A DNA stretch of 64,000 nucleotides from JACNJF01 sp050288105 (lineage in GTDB: Bacteria; Pseudomonadota; Gammaproteobacteria; GCA-001735895): positions 1-64,000 of the forward strand of contig JBNKDE010000018.1 of assembly GCA_050288105.1 (NCBI GenBank), written 5' to 3'. The notes below the pieces were generated by a model that saw only the letters and a program-made list of their open reading frames with translations, was not told the origin of the DNA and searched no databases. A program made the position numbers and the translations under genes. Positions 43,554 through 53,056 of the stretch are shown here, in pieces; position 1 is the stretch's first letter, and each line of letters opens with the position of its first letter.

Positions 43554-44687
43554 TCAGTCAATTTGTTCACGTTCTCTATTTGTTTCGCCTTCCCAGTACT
43601 TGCCTAATGATTCAGCGGCTCTTTTCAGGCGTGCAATATTATGATCAGAATCTGTGGCTTTTGTTGCCCTCTGTAAACTCGACAGTGTGAGAGAGGTATC
43701 TTTGGCTAACTGTTCCAGATAGCTATCATCCAGTCCCTCAAGGTCTGTAATTAACCTGAATCCCTGCTCTCTCAGGGCATCAACAGAGTCTCCAAACCGC
43801 ACACACAATTTGGCCTGCAATAGCCAGTCGATAAGCTCTCTTGAACCATAGGGAGTTTTGAGTAAAAGAGGGATAAAGTCTGCAGTTGCCAAATCATAGC
43901 AGCTATCGATACCTAGTTCCTGGAGCCTGTCTTTATCAAAAGCGGAAAGGCCTTCAATCATCTCCAATGGCAGGTTTCGGACCGAGGCATGGTTTTCGCT
44001 GGTGAGCAATGTCGCTCTGGACATCATCCACTTGATGCCTCGATTGGGAAACATTCCTATTACAAAGGCCAGCAGTAACATCAGGCCGTCAGCGCTGGGT
44101 GAGAGCAATTGCTGATTGCTGTCAGCCTGTGTTGAATAGTCACCATTAAAGCCGCCTACCACATGATAAAAAATCAATGCCACCATGGGGGAAAAGATCA
44201 TGCGCAGCCCAAAATGGAAGAATGCGACAGGTAACAGGTCATTCATTGCATAGCGTCTGAATATGCTTTGTAACCCCCACAAATAAGCGCCCATAAATCC
44301 TATTCCGTACATCATAAGTGCGCCGTGCTGATAAGCGATTATGCAGGTCTCATTGGCGCTGCAGTCATTTGCGGCAAGCATGCTACCGCCCAGTAGAAGG
44401 TTGGGGGTGGATCCCAGTCCCAGTTCGGCGCTTAGAAATAATGAAGACAGTCCGATGATTGAGACCGTCATTGCAAACAGGACTGAGATACCAAAATGAT
44501 AGGGGCCAATGTCGCAGGAGTAGATTTTTCGATATTGAGAAGTAATCTGAAGAATATTCAGTATCCTCTCGATTTCCAGTCTGCGCTGGCCCAGGCGGTA
44601 GGTGAAGTAAGTTATTGCGCAAAGTGGCAGGAAGCCAACAAGTACCACGATGACCAGCATTCTAAATATCAGCGTTGGGTCGCCCAT
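43554..44687 (-). CDS. Uncharacterised membrane protein with HhH-like cytoplasmic tail
   Basis: 377 residues, not recognised. The N-terminal half has about five transmembrane helices (near 8-27, 64-86, 115-137, 150-175 and 200-215), one periplasmic or luminal loop holding a Cys pair (D-C-x6-C near 109-116). The soluble C-terminal portion contains L-Q-E-L-G-I-D-S-C-Y-D-L-A near residue 258-270 and R-E-Q-G-F-R-L-I-T-D-L near 312-322, two patterns resembling helix-hairpin-helix modules. It has a GGGAG ribosome binding site and appears monocistronic between the MarR gene and the aminotransferase. Confidence 0.65.
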   Translation of the reverse strand: MGDPTLIFRMLVIVVLVGFLPLCAITYFTYRLGQRRLEIERILNILQITSQYRKIYSCDIGPYHFGISVLFAMTVSIIGLSSLFLSAELGLGSTPNLLLGGSMLAANDCSANETCIIAYQHGALMMYGIGFMGAYLWGLQSIFRRYAMNDLLPVAFFHFGLRMIFSPMVALIFYHVVGGFNGDYSTQADSNQQLLSPSADGLMLLLAFVIGMFPNRGIKWMMSRATLLTSENHASVRNLPLEMIEGLSAFDKDRLQELGIDSCYDLATADFIPLLLKTPYGSRELIDWLLQAKLCVRFGDSVDALREQGFRLITDLEGLDDSYLEQLAKDTSLTLSSLQRATKATDSDHNIARLKRAAESLGKYWEGETNREREQID

Positions 44688-44812
44688 GATGGTAACTCCC
44701 TGACTAACTGAAGAAGGGTCAGTATAAAAGCGCTATGAGTAAATATCCAGTGCCCTGTATGGGCCCCTTTTTCAGGGGCTCATATTTGCTCTGCTACTTT
44801 TGTGCGCGCTGG

Positions 44813-46009
44813 CTATTTCTCCAGGACTTTTAATATCGAGTCAGATAGATAACCGATATTAGATGAATTAATGCCGGCAAGATTAATTCGAGTCGAATTA
44901 ACAATATAGATTCCAAAATCTTCGCGCAGTCGAGTCAACTGCTCAGCAGTAATGCCCAAAAAGGAAAACATGCCTTTTTGCTGGACAATATGACTAAAAT
45001 CCATACCAGAAGCATTGTTCTGAATGCTCTCAGTCAACAGGCTGCGCATTTTCTGGATGCGTTGCCTGACTTCGTTAATTTCGTTAACCCAGTTTGCACG
45101 CAACGCATCGTCACCCAGGATAATGGATACCAGTAAGGCGCCATGAGCCGGTGGCATGGAATAGGTCTGGCGCGCTACAGTCATGGCCTGGCTGAGTACC
45201 ACTGGTGCCTGCTGTGATGTGTTACAGATAAAGGTAGTCGAGCCAGTACGTTCTCTGTACAGGCCGAAGTTTTTCGAGCAGGAGGAGGCGATCACGAGTT
45301 CAGGCAACTTAGCGGCCATGAGTCGAACCCCGTAGGCATCTTCTTCAATACCGTCGCCCAGGCCCTGATATGCAATATCAATAAACGGTAGAAAGCCTCT
45401 TTCCAGCGCAAGATCGGTCAATATTTGCCATTGTGCCTGGCTGAGGTCGGCTCCGGTTGGGTTGTGACAGCAGCCATGCAGAAGCACGATATCGCCAGCA
45501 GGTACCTGTTTCAGGGTATCCAGCATGATATCGAAATTAATCTGCTTTAGCTCGGTGTCGTAATAAGGGTATTGCTCAATTTTGAAACCAGCGCTGCCCA
45601 GTAACGGAATGTGATTTGGCCAGGTAGGGGTGCCTACCCAGAGTTTTGCATCTGGATTTGCTCGGCAAATGACTTCCGCGCCAATGCGTAGCGCACCCGA
45701 GCCGCCAGGTGTCTGGATACTGCAAACCCGTCCAGCGGTGACAGCATTGTGCTCATGACCCAGTAATAGTTCGATAACGCGTTTGTTATAGTCCTGATCA
45801 CCAGCAATTCCCTGATAGGTTTTACTGCCTTCGATTTCAAGCAGCTTGTTTTCTGCCAGTTGCACGGCCTGCATAATCGGTGTTCGACCCTGGTCGTCCA
45901 TATACACGCCAACACCCAGGTCTATTTTCTGTTCTCTGGGGTCTTTGCGGTACGCAGCCATCAATCCAAGAATGGGGTCTTCGGGCAAGGCGTTTAGGTG
46001 ATCGAACAT
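44813..46009 (-). CDS. Aromatic-amino-acid / aspartate aminotransferase
   Basis: PLP-dependent class I aminotransferase of the AspC/TyrB type, 398 residues from ATG at 46009 with AAGGA upstream. The opening M-F-D-H-L is typical. The PLP lysine lies in S-C-S-K-N-F-G near residue 248, and the substrate-binding Arg in N-S-T-R-I-N-L-A-G near 376. Aspartate versus aromatic specificity cannot be decided from sequence inspection alone. Confidence 0.95.
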   Translation of the reverse strand: MFDHLNALPEDPILGLMAAYRKDPREQKIDLGVGVYMDDQGRTPIMQAVQLAENKLLEIEGSKTYQGIAGDQDYNKRVIELLLGHEHNAVTAGRVCSIQTPGGSGALRIGAEVICRANPDAKLWVGTPTWPNHIPLLGSAGFKIEQYPYYDTELKQINFDIMLDTLKQVPAGDIVLLHGCCHNPTGADLSQAQWQILTDLALERGFLPFIDIAYQGLGDGIEEDAYGVRLMAAKLPELVIASSCSKNFGLYRERTGSTTFICNTSQQAPVVLSQAMTVARQTYSMPPAHGALLVSIILGDDALRANWVNEINEVRQRIQKMRSLLTESIQNNASGMDFSHIVQQKGMFSFLGITAEQLTRLREDFGIYIVNSTRINLAGINSSNIGYLSDSILKVLEK

Positions 46010-46179
46010 GTGGGTATCCTTATTATCAAAGGTTGTAAAAGAAGATACGGATATAGTACCTAAATTTAGCACTGGCGCATCAGATTCTTTGCATTAATAC
46101 GCGTGATGCAAGTCGAAATTTATTTATGGGGGTATTAGAGCACACCACCCAGATAGTTTGTTGTTACCCTTAACAGGTC

Positions 46180-47007
46180 CTAGTAATTCAGTGCTTCATT
46201 CTGACGTTTGATATTGACCAGGTTGATCAAGCGGGTGATGAGGGTTTCCTCGGTGATGGGTTTGGTGATGAAATCGTTGGTGCCTGCGCCAAAAATCCCG
46301 GTGAAATCAGTTTTTTCATCCTCGCCGGGTTCAACGGTCATCAGTAATATAGGCAACTTCACGTAGTCGTATTGAAGTTCATTTCTGATGTTTTTGATCA
46401 ATTCAAATCCCGACATTTTGTTGTCCAGGAATAGATCGGTAATGAGCACATCGTAGCTACACTTGCCATTGTTGTTAAAATCCATGCGTAATTCATTCAG
46501 TGCATTTTCCCCATCTTTCAGGTGCAGGTATTCAAAATCATTCTTCTGCAGTATGGATGTGGTAATTGCTGACGAGGTGGCACTGGGATCTACATAAAGA
46601 ATTTTGGCGCTTAGCGTATTATCCTTGCTGAGAAAATCAGCGATAAAATTGACCAGCGCTTTGTGTCCTTCAGCCTTGTCAAAGTAGGCAGTGATCGCAT
46701 TAGCATCATCATTATCGGCATCGACGATATGGGTGCGGGTGTCTCCGGAAACGACAAAGATTGGGGAGTCCTGATTCTTTGGAACCTTGCGGATCTCTGC
46801 AATCAGGTCATGACCTTCCATGTCAGGCAGGGTTAAACCGGTGGTGATGATCTCAAATTCAAAGCGTTTGCAGGCTGTTAGTGCCTCTTTGCCGGTGCCG
46901 CAGGCGATGATATCGATGTCGGGCAGGCTGGCAAGCAATTCCTTGAACAGAATGGTTCGGGCGGAGTCCGATGAGTCGATGATAAGCAGACGTTTTTTTG
47001 AGAGCAT
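46180..47007 (-). CDS. Double receiver-domain response regulator without output domain
   Basis: 275 residues in two CheY-like domains. Domain 1 (about 1-130) has D-S-S at the acidic pocket, G where the phospho-acceptor Asp is expected (T-T-G-L-T-L-P), and keeps Lys in F-D-K, so it is a likely pseudo-receiver. Domain 2 (about 133-265) retains D-P-S, the acceptor Asp in L-I-T-D-L-F and Lys in I-T-K-P, so it can probably be phosphorylated. No DNA-binding or enzymatic domain follows. It starts 4 bp after ftsX, so it is probably part of the ftsYEX transcript. Confidence 0.85.
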   Translation of the reverse strand: MLSKKRLLIIDSSDSARTILFKELLASLPDIDIIACGTGKEALTACKRFEFEIITTGLTLPDMEGHDLIAEIRKVPKNQDSPIFVVSGDTRTHIVDADNDDANAITAYFDKAEGHKALVNFIADFLSKDNTLSAKILYVDPSATSSAITTSILQKNDFEYLHLKDGENALNELRMDFNNNGKCSYDVLITDLFLDNKMSGFELIKNIRNELQYDYVKLPILLMTVEPGEDEKTDFTGIFGAGTNDFITKPITEETLITRLINLVNIKRQNEALNY

Positions 47008-47011
47008 ATAA

Positions 47012-47968
47012 TTATTTGGGTTCTATTTCGTTCAAATGCCGGGCAACAGCTATCCATGAACCGCCAAGCCCAAGTAGCGTACTGCTGCATATTAATAGCG
47101 TAAAGTCTGTAAAGCTGAATGTTACCAAACTAAATTCTGACTGGTACAAAAAGTTTAGATGATTGAATGGGCCGGACAGGGCAATAGCGCTCAGTTCAAC
47201 CATGACCCAGGAAAGTAATCCGCCAAACAGTCCATACCACACGCCCCCGTACAGGAAGGGTCTGCGAATAAAAGCATCTGTCGCACCAATTAATTTGGTC
47301 ACTATGATTTCCTGATAGCGATTCTGAATATCCAGGCGGATGGTATTGCCTATGATAAGTAGCACAGCAAAGCTGAAAAGCAAGCTGATGATTATAACGA
47401 TGCGCTTTGCTAGCTCAATCAGAGTGTACAGGCGCTCTAGCCACTCGGTGTCAAGTTTGGCGATATCAACTTCGGGCCGCCCCTGAAGTTTGGCCACCAG
47501 GGTCTTGATACTCAAGGTGTCTATATCGTGCACAGGCTGCACAATAATGCTGTGTGGCAGTGGGTTATCTTTTAGCTGATTAATGCTTTCACCAAAGCCT
47601 GATGACTGCTTGAACTGTTGCAGCGCATCTTCTCTGGAGATGAGCAGGGTGTCGGCAATAAGCGGGTTACTTTTTAGTTCAGTAGCCAGATCACGTGCTT
47701 TTTGCTGTTCGGTTTGTAGTTCCAGGTAAAGAGTGATCTGGGTGGTAGAGCGGAAATCACCTGCGATATTATCGATATTTTTCAGGAACAGGTAAAACCC
47801 ACCAGGCAGGGTTAAGGTGATTGCGATCACCGTCACTGTCATCAGGGTAGAGCTGGGGCTGCGATAAATCTTACCCAGGCTGAATACCAGCGACTGCAGA
47901 TGGTGCAGCAGCCAGGCTGAGATGCGATTGAAAAAAGCAGGGCGATGCTGGTGACGATTCTCAGACAT
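47012..47968 (-). CDS. ftsX: Cell division protein FtsX
   Basis: 318-residue inner-membrane protein of the FtsEX complex that activates peptidoglycan hydrolases at the septum. One transmembrane helix near residues 45-65, a periplasmic loop (about 70-185) and three C-terminal helices form the FtsX/MacB permease fold. The start at 47968 overlaps ftsE by 8 bp. Confidence 0.95.
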   Translation of the reverse strand: MSENRHQHRPAFFNRISAWLLHHLQSLVFSLGKIYRSPSSTLMTVTVIAITLTLPGGFYLFLKNIDNIAGDFRSTTQITLYLELQTEQQKARDLATELKSNPLIADTLLISREDALQQFKQSSGFGESINQLKDNPLPHSIIVQPVHDIDTLSIKTLVAKLQGRPEVDIAKLDTEWLERLYTLIELAKRIVIIISLLFSFAVLLIIGNTIRLDIQNRYQEIIVTKLIGATDAFIRRPFLYGGVWYGLFGGLLSWVMVELSAIALSGPFNHLNFLYQSEFSLVTFSFTDFTLLICSSTLLGLGGSWIAVARHLNEIEPK

Positions 47969-48638
47969 CAGCATCTTCCAGGTCATTATGAATGACGCTG
48001 CCGCGGTTTAACGTGACCACTGGTTTTTGCAGCTCTTCGATCAGGTTCAAATCATGGCTGGCAACTAGTACGCTTACGCCGACCTGGTGAAAATCAACAA
48101 ATATCTGCATGATCTCACGCGATAACACGGGGTCGAGGTTACCGGTAGGCTCATCAGCCAGCAACAGCATGGGTTTGTGAACCACGGCCCTGGCAATGCC
48201 CACACGCTGCTGTTCCCCGCCTGAGAGTGTGATAGGCATGGATTTTTCCTTGTTTAGCAGGCCCACCTTGTCCAGCGCAGCGCGAGTGCGTTTGGCGATT
48301 TCCTGCGGGCGATAGCCCTGTATAATCAGGGGAAGGGCCACATTGTCAAAAACCGGACGGTCGAACAGAAGCTGGTGATCCTGAAAGATAAAGCCGATAT
48401 GACGTCGAATATAGGGGATACGCTTATGCGGCAGGGTATTCAGGTTAATCTGATTCAGAATGGCCTGACCACGCGTGGGCTTTTCAATCAGCGAAATAAT
48501 CTTGAGCAGGGTGCTTTTGCCGGCACCGGAATGACCTGTCAAAAAAGCCATCTGGCCTGCTTCCAGGTTCAAAGAGACATTGCTTAATGCTTCATATCCG
48601 CCGGGATATCGTTTGGTGACATTGTGAAAATGAATCAT
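47961..48638 (-). CDS. ftsE: Cell division ATP-binding protein FtsE
   Basis: 225-residue ABC ATPase partner of FtsX. Walker A G-H-S-G-A-G-K-S-T near residues 36-44, signature L-S-G-G-E-Q-Q-R near 139 and Walker B L-L-L-A-D-E-P-T-G-N-L-D near 157-168 are all intact. Confidence 0.97.
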   Translation of the reverse strand: MIHFHNVTKRYPGGYEALSNVSLNLEAGQMAFLTGHSGAGKSTLLKIISLIEKPTRGQAILNQINLNTLPHKRIPYIRRHIGFIFQDHQLLFDRPVFDNVALPLIIQGYRPQEIAKRTRAALDKVGLLNKEKSMPITLSGGEQQRVGIARAVVHKPMLLLADEPTGNLDPVLSREIMQIFVDFHQVGVSVLVASHDLNLIEELQKPVVTLNRGSVIHNDLEDADV

Positions 48639-48684
48639 TAAACGCGTAATTTCAGTATCAAATTTAGGGGCATTTTAACCTTTA

Positions 48685-49671
48685 TTACTCTCTGGCTAAA
48701 AGCGCTTTGGTGAATTCGTCGGCATTAAACTCGCGCAGGTCAGCTGCGGTCTCTCCCACGCCGATAAAGCGAATCGGCAGTTTCATTTTTTCCGCGATGC
48801 TAAATACGATGCCACCCTTGGCGGTGCCATCCAGCTTGCTCAGTACAATGCCGTCGATGCCAATTGCATCATGAAAGCTTTTTGCCTGTGATAGTGCATT
48901 CTGACCGGTGCCTGAATCGAGTACCAGCAGCGTTTCATGCGGCGCGCTGGGGTCCAGTTTCCCCATCACGCGTTTGATTTTTTCCAGTTCGTTCATCAGG
49001 TTGTTCTGGGTGTGCAGGCGTCCCGCAGTATCGGCAATGAGTACATCTATTGCACGCGACTGTGCCGCCTGTAATGCATCAAAGATGACCGATGCGGCAT
49101 CTGCGCCGCTGCCCTGGCTGATGACCGGGATGTTCAGGCGCTGGCCCCAGCTTTGTAACTGTTCCACTGCGGCGGCACGGAAGGTATCGCCAGCAGCCAA
49201 CATAACGCTTAGACCCTGCTCGCTAAACTTTTGCGCCAGTTTGCCTATCGTAGTGGTTTTACCCGCGCCGTTAATACCGGTCATGAGTATCACAAAGGGT
49301 TTCTGTTCAGGGTTGATTCTCAGCGGGTGATTGCTGACGGCAAGGATTTCCTGCATCGCTTGTTCGAGCGCGTTAAATACTGCGTTATCGTCAGAAATTT
49401 CGTTACGTCCTAATGACTTTGAGATTTTCTGAATGATCTGCTGGGTCGCTTCCATCCCGACATCAGACATCAGTAACTGGTCTTCCAGCTGTTCCAGCAG
49501 ATCGTCATCGATACGCTTCTTGCCCAGGAAGATATCCGCGATCCCGCTGGTCAGATTTGAGCGGGTTTTACCCAGCTTGCTTCTCAGGCTGGAGAACAGA
49601 CCCTGTTTTTTTTCTGGCTGCGCTGTTTCCTGACTGGCCTTTTCAGGATTGCTTTTTTTGAAACCGAACAT
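48685..49671 (-). CDS. ftsY: Signal recognition particle receptor FtsY
   Basis: 328-residue SRP GTPase that docks ribosome-SRP complexes at the membrane. The acidic A domain is short; the N domain is followed by the G domain with G-I-N-G-A-G-K-T-T near 132-140, D-T-A-G-R near 216-220 and T-K/S-K-L-D-G near 276. It heads the ftsY-ftsE-ftsX-receiver cluster. Confidence 0.97.
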   Translation of the reverse strand: MFGFKKSNPEKASQETAQPEKKQGLFSSLRSKLGKTRSNLTSGIADIFLGKKRIDDDLLEQLEDQLLMSDVGMEATQQIIQKISKSLGRNEISDDNAVFNALEQAMQEILAVSNHPLRINPEQKPFVILMTGINGAGKTTTIGKLAQKFSEQGLSVMLAAGDTFRAAAVEQLQSWGQRLNIPVISQGSGADAASVIFDALQAAQSRAIDVLIADTAGRLHTQNNLMNELEKIKRVMGKLDPSAPHETLLVLDSGTGQNALSQAKSFHDAIGIDGIVLSKLDGTAKGGIVFSIAEKMKLPIRFIGVGETAADLREFNADEFTKALLARE

Positions 49672-49803
49672 AAATTATTGTGTCATAAGAACGCGGAGGC
49701 ATTATGCTAGGGCCTGTAAACACTATTATCAAGTTCTCCTTCAGATTAGTGTTCTGCGCACAGATACATCCCCATCCACGGACACAATAAGCGGTAACTG
49801 AGA

Positions 49804-51129
49804 ATGAAAAAAATGCTCCTTTTTGCAATATGCTGTTTGACGCTGTTGCCTGCGTACGCCAAAACGGTCGAGCATACCCTGGATAACGGTATGAAGCTGA
49901 TCGTGCGGGAAGACCACAGGGCACCGGTGGTGGTATCGCAGATCTGGTACCGAATCGGCTCCAGCTATGAGCATGGAGGTATTACCGGGATTTCACATGT
50001 GCTGGAACATATGATGTTCAAAGGCACCAAAAACCTGAAGCCAGGGGAGTTTTCGGAGATTATTGCCAGTAATGGCGGTAGTGAGAATGCATTCACGTCG
50101 CGCGACTACACTGCGTATTTTCAGCGCATTGCCAGCGATCGCCTTGAAATCTGCCTGAAGCTGGAAGCTGATCGCATGCGCAATGTGGTGTTTCTGCCTG
50201 ATGAGTACCAGAAAGAAGTAGCGGTAGTACAGGAAGAACGACGCTGGCGTGTCGATAACAAGCCCAAGTCAAAACTGTTTGAACAGTTTTATGCCACGGC
50301 ATTTTTGAATAGCCCAATCCGCATACCCACCATAGGCTGGATGGGAGACCTGGATAATCTGGATATGCAGGATGCTGCAAACTGGTACCGGCAATGGTAC
50401 GCCCCCAACAATGCCACGCTGGTGATCGTTGGTGACGTCGATACCGACCAAACCATCAAGCTGGTCGAGAAGTATTTTGCTCACATCGAACCCTCTGTTA
50501 TCAAACCACCCAAGCCTAGACCTGAGGTGGAGCAGCAAGGGGAAAGGCGAATTACCATGTATGGGCAAACCTCAACGCCTTATCTGATCATGGGATATAA
50601 AGCACCGGTATTAAAGGATTTGCAGGATCCTTCAGATGCCTATGCGCTGGACGTGCTGAGCGGTATCCTGGATGGGGGTAATAGTGCCAGAGTCGCAAGG
50701 AATATCTTAAGAGGGGAAGAGCTGGCAGTAGAGGCAGGCACCTCATACGATCAGTTTGATCGACAGGCTGGACTATTCCTGTTTGCAGGCACCCCCAGCA
50801 AAGGCGTCTCTCCAGTACAACTGGAGCAGGCTTTTGAGCGCGAAATTGATGAGCTGAAAAAGAATCCGGTGAGTGCCCAGGAACTGGACAGGGTTAAGGC
50901 TCAGGTGATTGCGGGCAAAGTATATGATAGAGACTCCATGTTCAATTTGGCGATGCAGATCGGTATGCTGGATAGCTCCGGTTATGACTGGGGGTTGCTA
51001 GATCAATATGTCGAGAATATTCGCAAAGTCAGCGCTGCAGATATTCAGCGAGTAGCCAATAAATATTTTCGTTCCACGCAATTGACGGTCGCTACATTGT
51101 GGCCTGAAGAGGAAGAAGTCAAACAATGA
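49804..51129 (+). CDS. Periplasmic M16 zinc peptidase (catalytic subunit)
   Basis: 441 residues with a signal peptide (to about residue 19). The inverted zinc motif H-V-L-E-H is intact near residues 66-70, and E-E-R-R near 144 supplies the downstream Glu. It overlaps the next gene by 4 bp, and the pair forms a typical catalytic/non-catalytic M16 heterodimer. The substrate is unknown. Confidence 0.93.
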   Translation: MKKMLLFAICCLTLLPAYAKTVEHTLDNGMKLIVREDHRAPVVVSQIWYRIGSSYEHGGITGISHVLEHMMFKGTKNLKPGEFSEIIASNGGSENAFTSRDYTAYFQRIASDRLEICLKLEADRMRNVVFLPDEYQKEVAVVQEERRWRVDNKPKSKLFEQFYATAFLNSPIRIPTIGWMGDLDNLDMQDAANWYRQWYAPNNATLVIVGDVDTDQTIKLVEKYFAHIEPSVIKPPKPRPEVEQQGERRITMYGQTSTPYLIMGYKAPVLKDLQDPSDAYALDVLSGILDGGNSARVARNILRGEELAVEAGTSYDQFDRQAGLFLFAGTPSKGVSPVQLEQAFEREIDELKKNPVSAQELDRVKAQVIAGKVYDRDSMFNLAMQIGMLDSSGYDWGLLDQYVENIRKVSAADIQRVANKYFRSTQLTVATLWPEEEEVKQ

Positions 51130-52442
51130 AGAAAATCATTCCCCATCTATTTCTGTTTTGCAATCTGTGGTTTGTTTTCCAGTCACAGGCTTTGGCGTTG
51201 GATATTCAAAACTGGAGCACTGATAACGGGGTCAGAGTTTTGTTTGTTGAAACTCATGACCTGCCCATGATTGATGTCCGGGTGACCTTCAAAGCGGGTA
51301 GTTCGCGCGATGCCGAGCAACCCGGGGTGTCTCGTCTGGTGAATGCACTGCTGGTAGAAGGTACCGGAAAACTTGCAGCAGAAGATATAGCCGAAACTTT
51401 TGAATCTACCGGGTCACAGCTGGGTCATAGCTCGCTACGTGATATGGCCTATGTCAGTCTGCGCACGTTGTCAGACCCTGAGCTTAGAGATAAAACGGCT
51501 GGGCTGTTTGCGCGGGTGATTGCTCAACCCAGTTTTCCACAGGATGCTATTGACAGAGATAGGCAGTCGATGCTGGTCGGTCTGGCTGAACGTGAAAAAG
51601 ATATCGCAAGTGTGGTAGAGGATGCTTTTTTTGAGCACGTTTATCAGGGACACCCCTATCAACTGGGGCCGCAGGGAACGGCATCATCCTTAACATCGAT
51701 TACGCAGCAGGACCTGATTGATTTTCATGCAAGATATTACGTGGGTAATAATGCCACTCTGGCACTGGTGGGTGATTTAACGCTCGCGCAGGCAAAACAA
51801 TATGTAGAGCAGCTAACAGCTTACCTGAAGCCCGGAAAAGTCGCCGATGATATTCCATCAATATCACCAGTAGCGCAGTCACAACCAGAAACGATCAACA
51901 TTCCTTTCAAGGCTACCCAGACTCATATTCAACAGGGTATGCCTATGTTGACGCGTAAGGATCCAGACTATTTTGCTCTGTATGTCGGTAATCACATACT
52001 GGGCGGGAGTGGTTTTAGTTCACGCCTGATGCAGGAAATCCGCGAAGATCGGGGGCTGGTGTACAGCGTCTACAGCTATTTTATGCCAATGGAGAGTAAT
52101 GGTCCGTTTGAAATGTCGTTACAAACCAGTACCGAAAATGCACAGCAGGCAGCAGAGTTGTTGAATAAATTGCTGGATGATTTCATCAAAAATGGGCCAG
52201 ACCCAGAAGAGCTGGAACATGCAAAGAAAAATATCACTGGAGGCTTCCCGCTTAAGATTGATAGCAATAGAAAAATTGTGGAATATCTGGCGGTGATGGG
52301 TTTCTATGACCTGCCGCTGGATTATCTGGATAGTTTTAATGAACGCATCAATGCTGTCACGCTGGAAAACATCAGGGATGCCTTTAAACGTCGGGTCAAT
52401 CCAGGTCATATGACGCGAATAATCGCAGGTGAGCAGTCATAA
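51126..52442 (+). CDS. Periplasmic M16 peptidase-like protein (non-catalytic subunit)
   Basis: 438 residues with a signal peptide (to about residue 25). The position of the zinc motif reads R-L-V-N-A-L near residue 73, so the H-x-x-E-H residues are missing and it is presumably inactive. The C-terminal half keeps the R-E-x-R-G-L-V-Y-S-V substrate-binding motif near 308-317. It partners the upstream catalytic gene. Confidence 0.92.
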   Translation: MKKIIPHLFLFCNLWFVFQSQALALDIQNWSTDNGVRVLFVETHDLPMIDVRVTFKAGSSRDAEQPGVSRLVNALLVEGTGKLAAEDIAETFESTGSQLGHSSLRDMAYVSLRTLSDPELRDKTAGLFARVIAQPSFPQDAIDRDRQSMLVGLAEREKDIASVVEDAFFEHVYQGHPYQLGPQGTASSLTSITQQDLIDFHARYYVGNNATLALVGDLTLAQAKQYVEQLTAYLKPGKVADDIPSISPVAQSQPETINIPFKATQTHIQQGMPMLTRKDPDYFALYVGNHILGGSGFSSRLMQEIREDRGLVYSVYSYFMPMESNGPFEMSLQTSTENAQQAAELLNKLLDDFIKNGPDPEELEHAKKNITGGFPLKIDSNRKIVEYLAVMGFYDLPLDYLDSFNERINAVTLENIRDAFKRRVNPGHMTRIIAGEQS

Positions 52443-53026
52443 AACGCAGCAATAAAAACAAAGCGCTAAGCTCTATTCGCATTATTGCAGGCAACTGGCG
52501 AGGTAGCCGTATACCGGTGCTGGATCGTGAGGGACTTAGGCCTACGCCCGATCGAATTCGGGAAACCGTGTTCAACTGGCTGGCGAGCGATATTCGAAAC
52601 GCCAGCGTGCTGGATTGTTGCGCGGGTGCCGGCGGACTGGGGCTGGAGGCTGCCTCCCGAGCGGCAGCCCAGGTGACGCTGGTAGAACTGGATCGCGCTG
52701 CCGCAGCGCATTTAAAGGAGCAGTCTGAACGCCTGAAATTCAGCAATGTGTCGGTGCAATGTGTCGATATTCAGCAATTTCTTAATAAGGTATCGCAAAA
52801 ATATGACCTGATATTTATCGATCCACCCTACGCAAGCCCGCAATTACGAGACTCAATTTTGCAATTATTGCTGCAAAATGACCTCATGAATGACGGTTGC
52901 CTGATTTATCTGGAGTGGCCGAAGGGGCAGAAAATGCAATTAAATCATGAGAATTTGATCTGGATTAAGCAAAAAAATGCGGGTCAGGTTGAGTACGCTA
53001 TAGCGCAATGGCGCCTAACTCGCTAG
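52439..53026 (+). CDS. rsmD: 16S rRNA (guanine966-N2)-methyltransferase RsmD
   Basis: SAM-dependent methyltransferase of 16S rRNA. The conserved N-terminal segment (I-R-I-I-A-G-N-W-R-G then R-P-T-P-D-R-I-R-E) is in frame from about 52475, but no ATG, GTG or TTG lies upstream of it before a stop at 52430. The only well-placed codon is ATA at 52439, 5 nt after an AGGTGAG ribosome binding site and overlapping the upstream TAA. From there the protein has 195 residues. The first standard start, GTG at 52517, would delete 26 residues including the conserved motif. The SAM motif D-C-C-A-G-A-G-G-L-G and the catalytic D-P-P-Y are intact. Confidence 0.88.
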   Translation: MKRSNKNKALSSIRIIAGNWRGSRIPVLDREGLRPTPDRIRETVFNWLASDIRNASVLDCCAGAGGLGLEAASRAAAQVTLVELDRAAAAHLKEQSERLKFSNVSVQCVDIQQFLNKVSQKYDLIFIDPPYASPQLRDSILQLLLQNDLMNDGCLIYLEWPKGQKMQLNHENLIWIKQKNAGQVEYAIAQWRLTR

Positions 53027-53056
53027 AATTCTCCCTCTTTTGAGTTGGCGAGAGAT

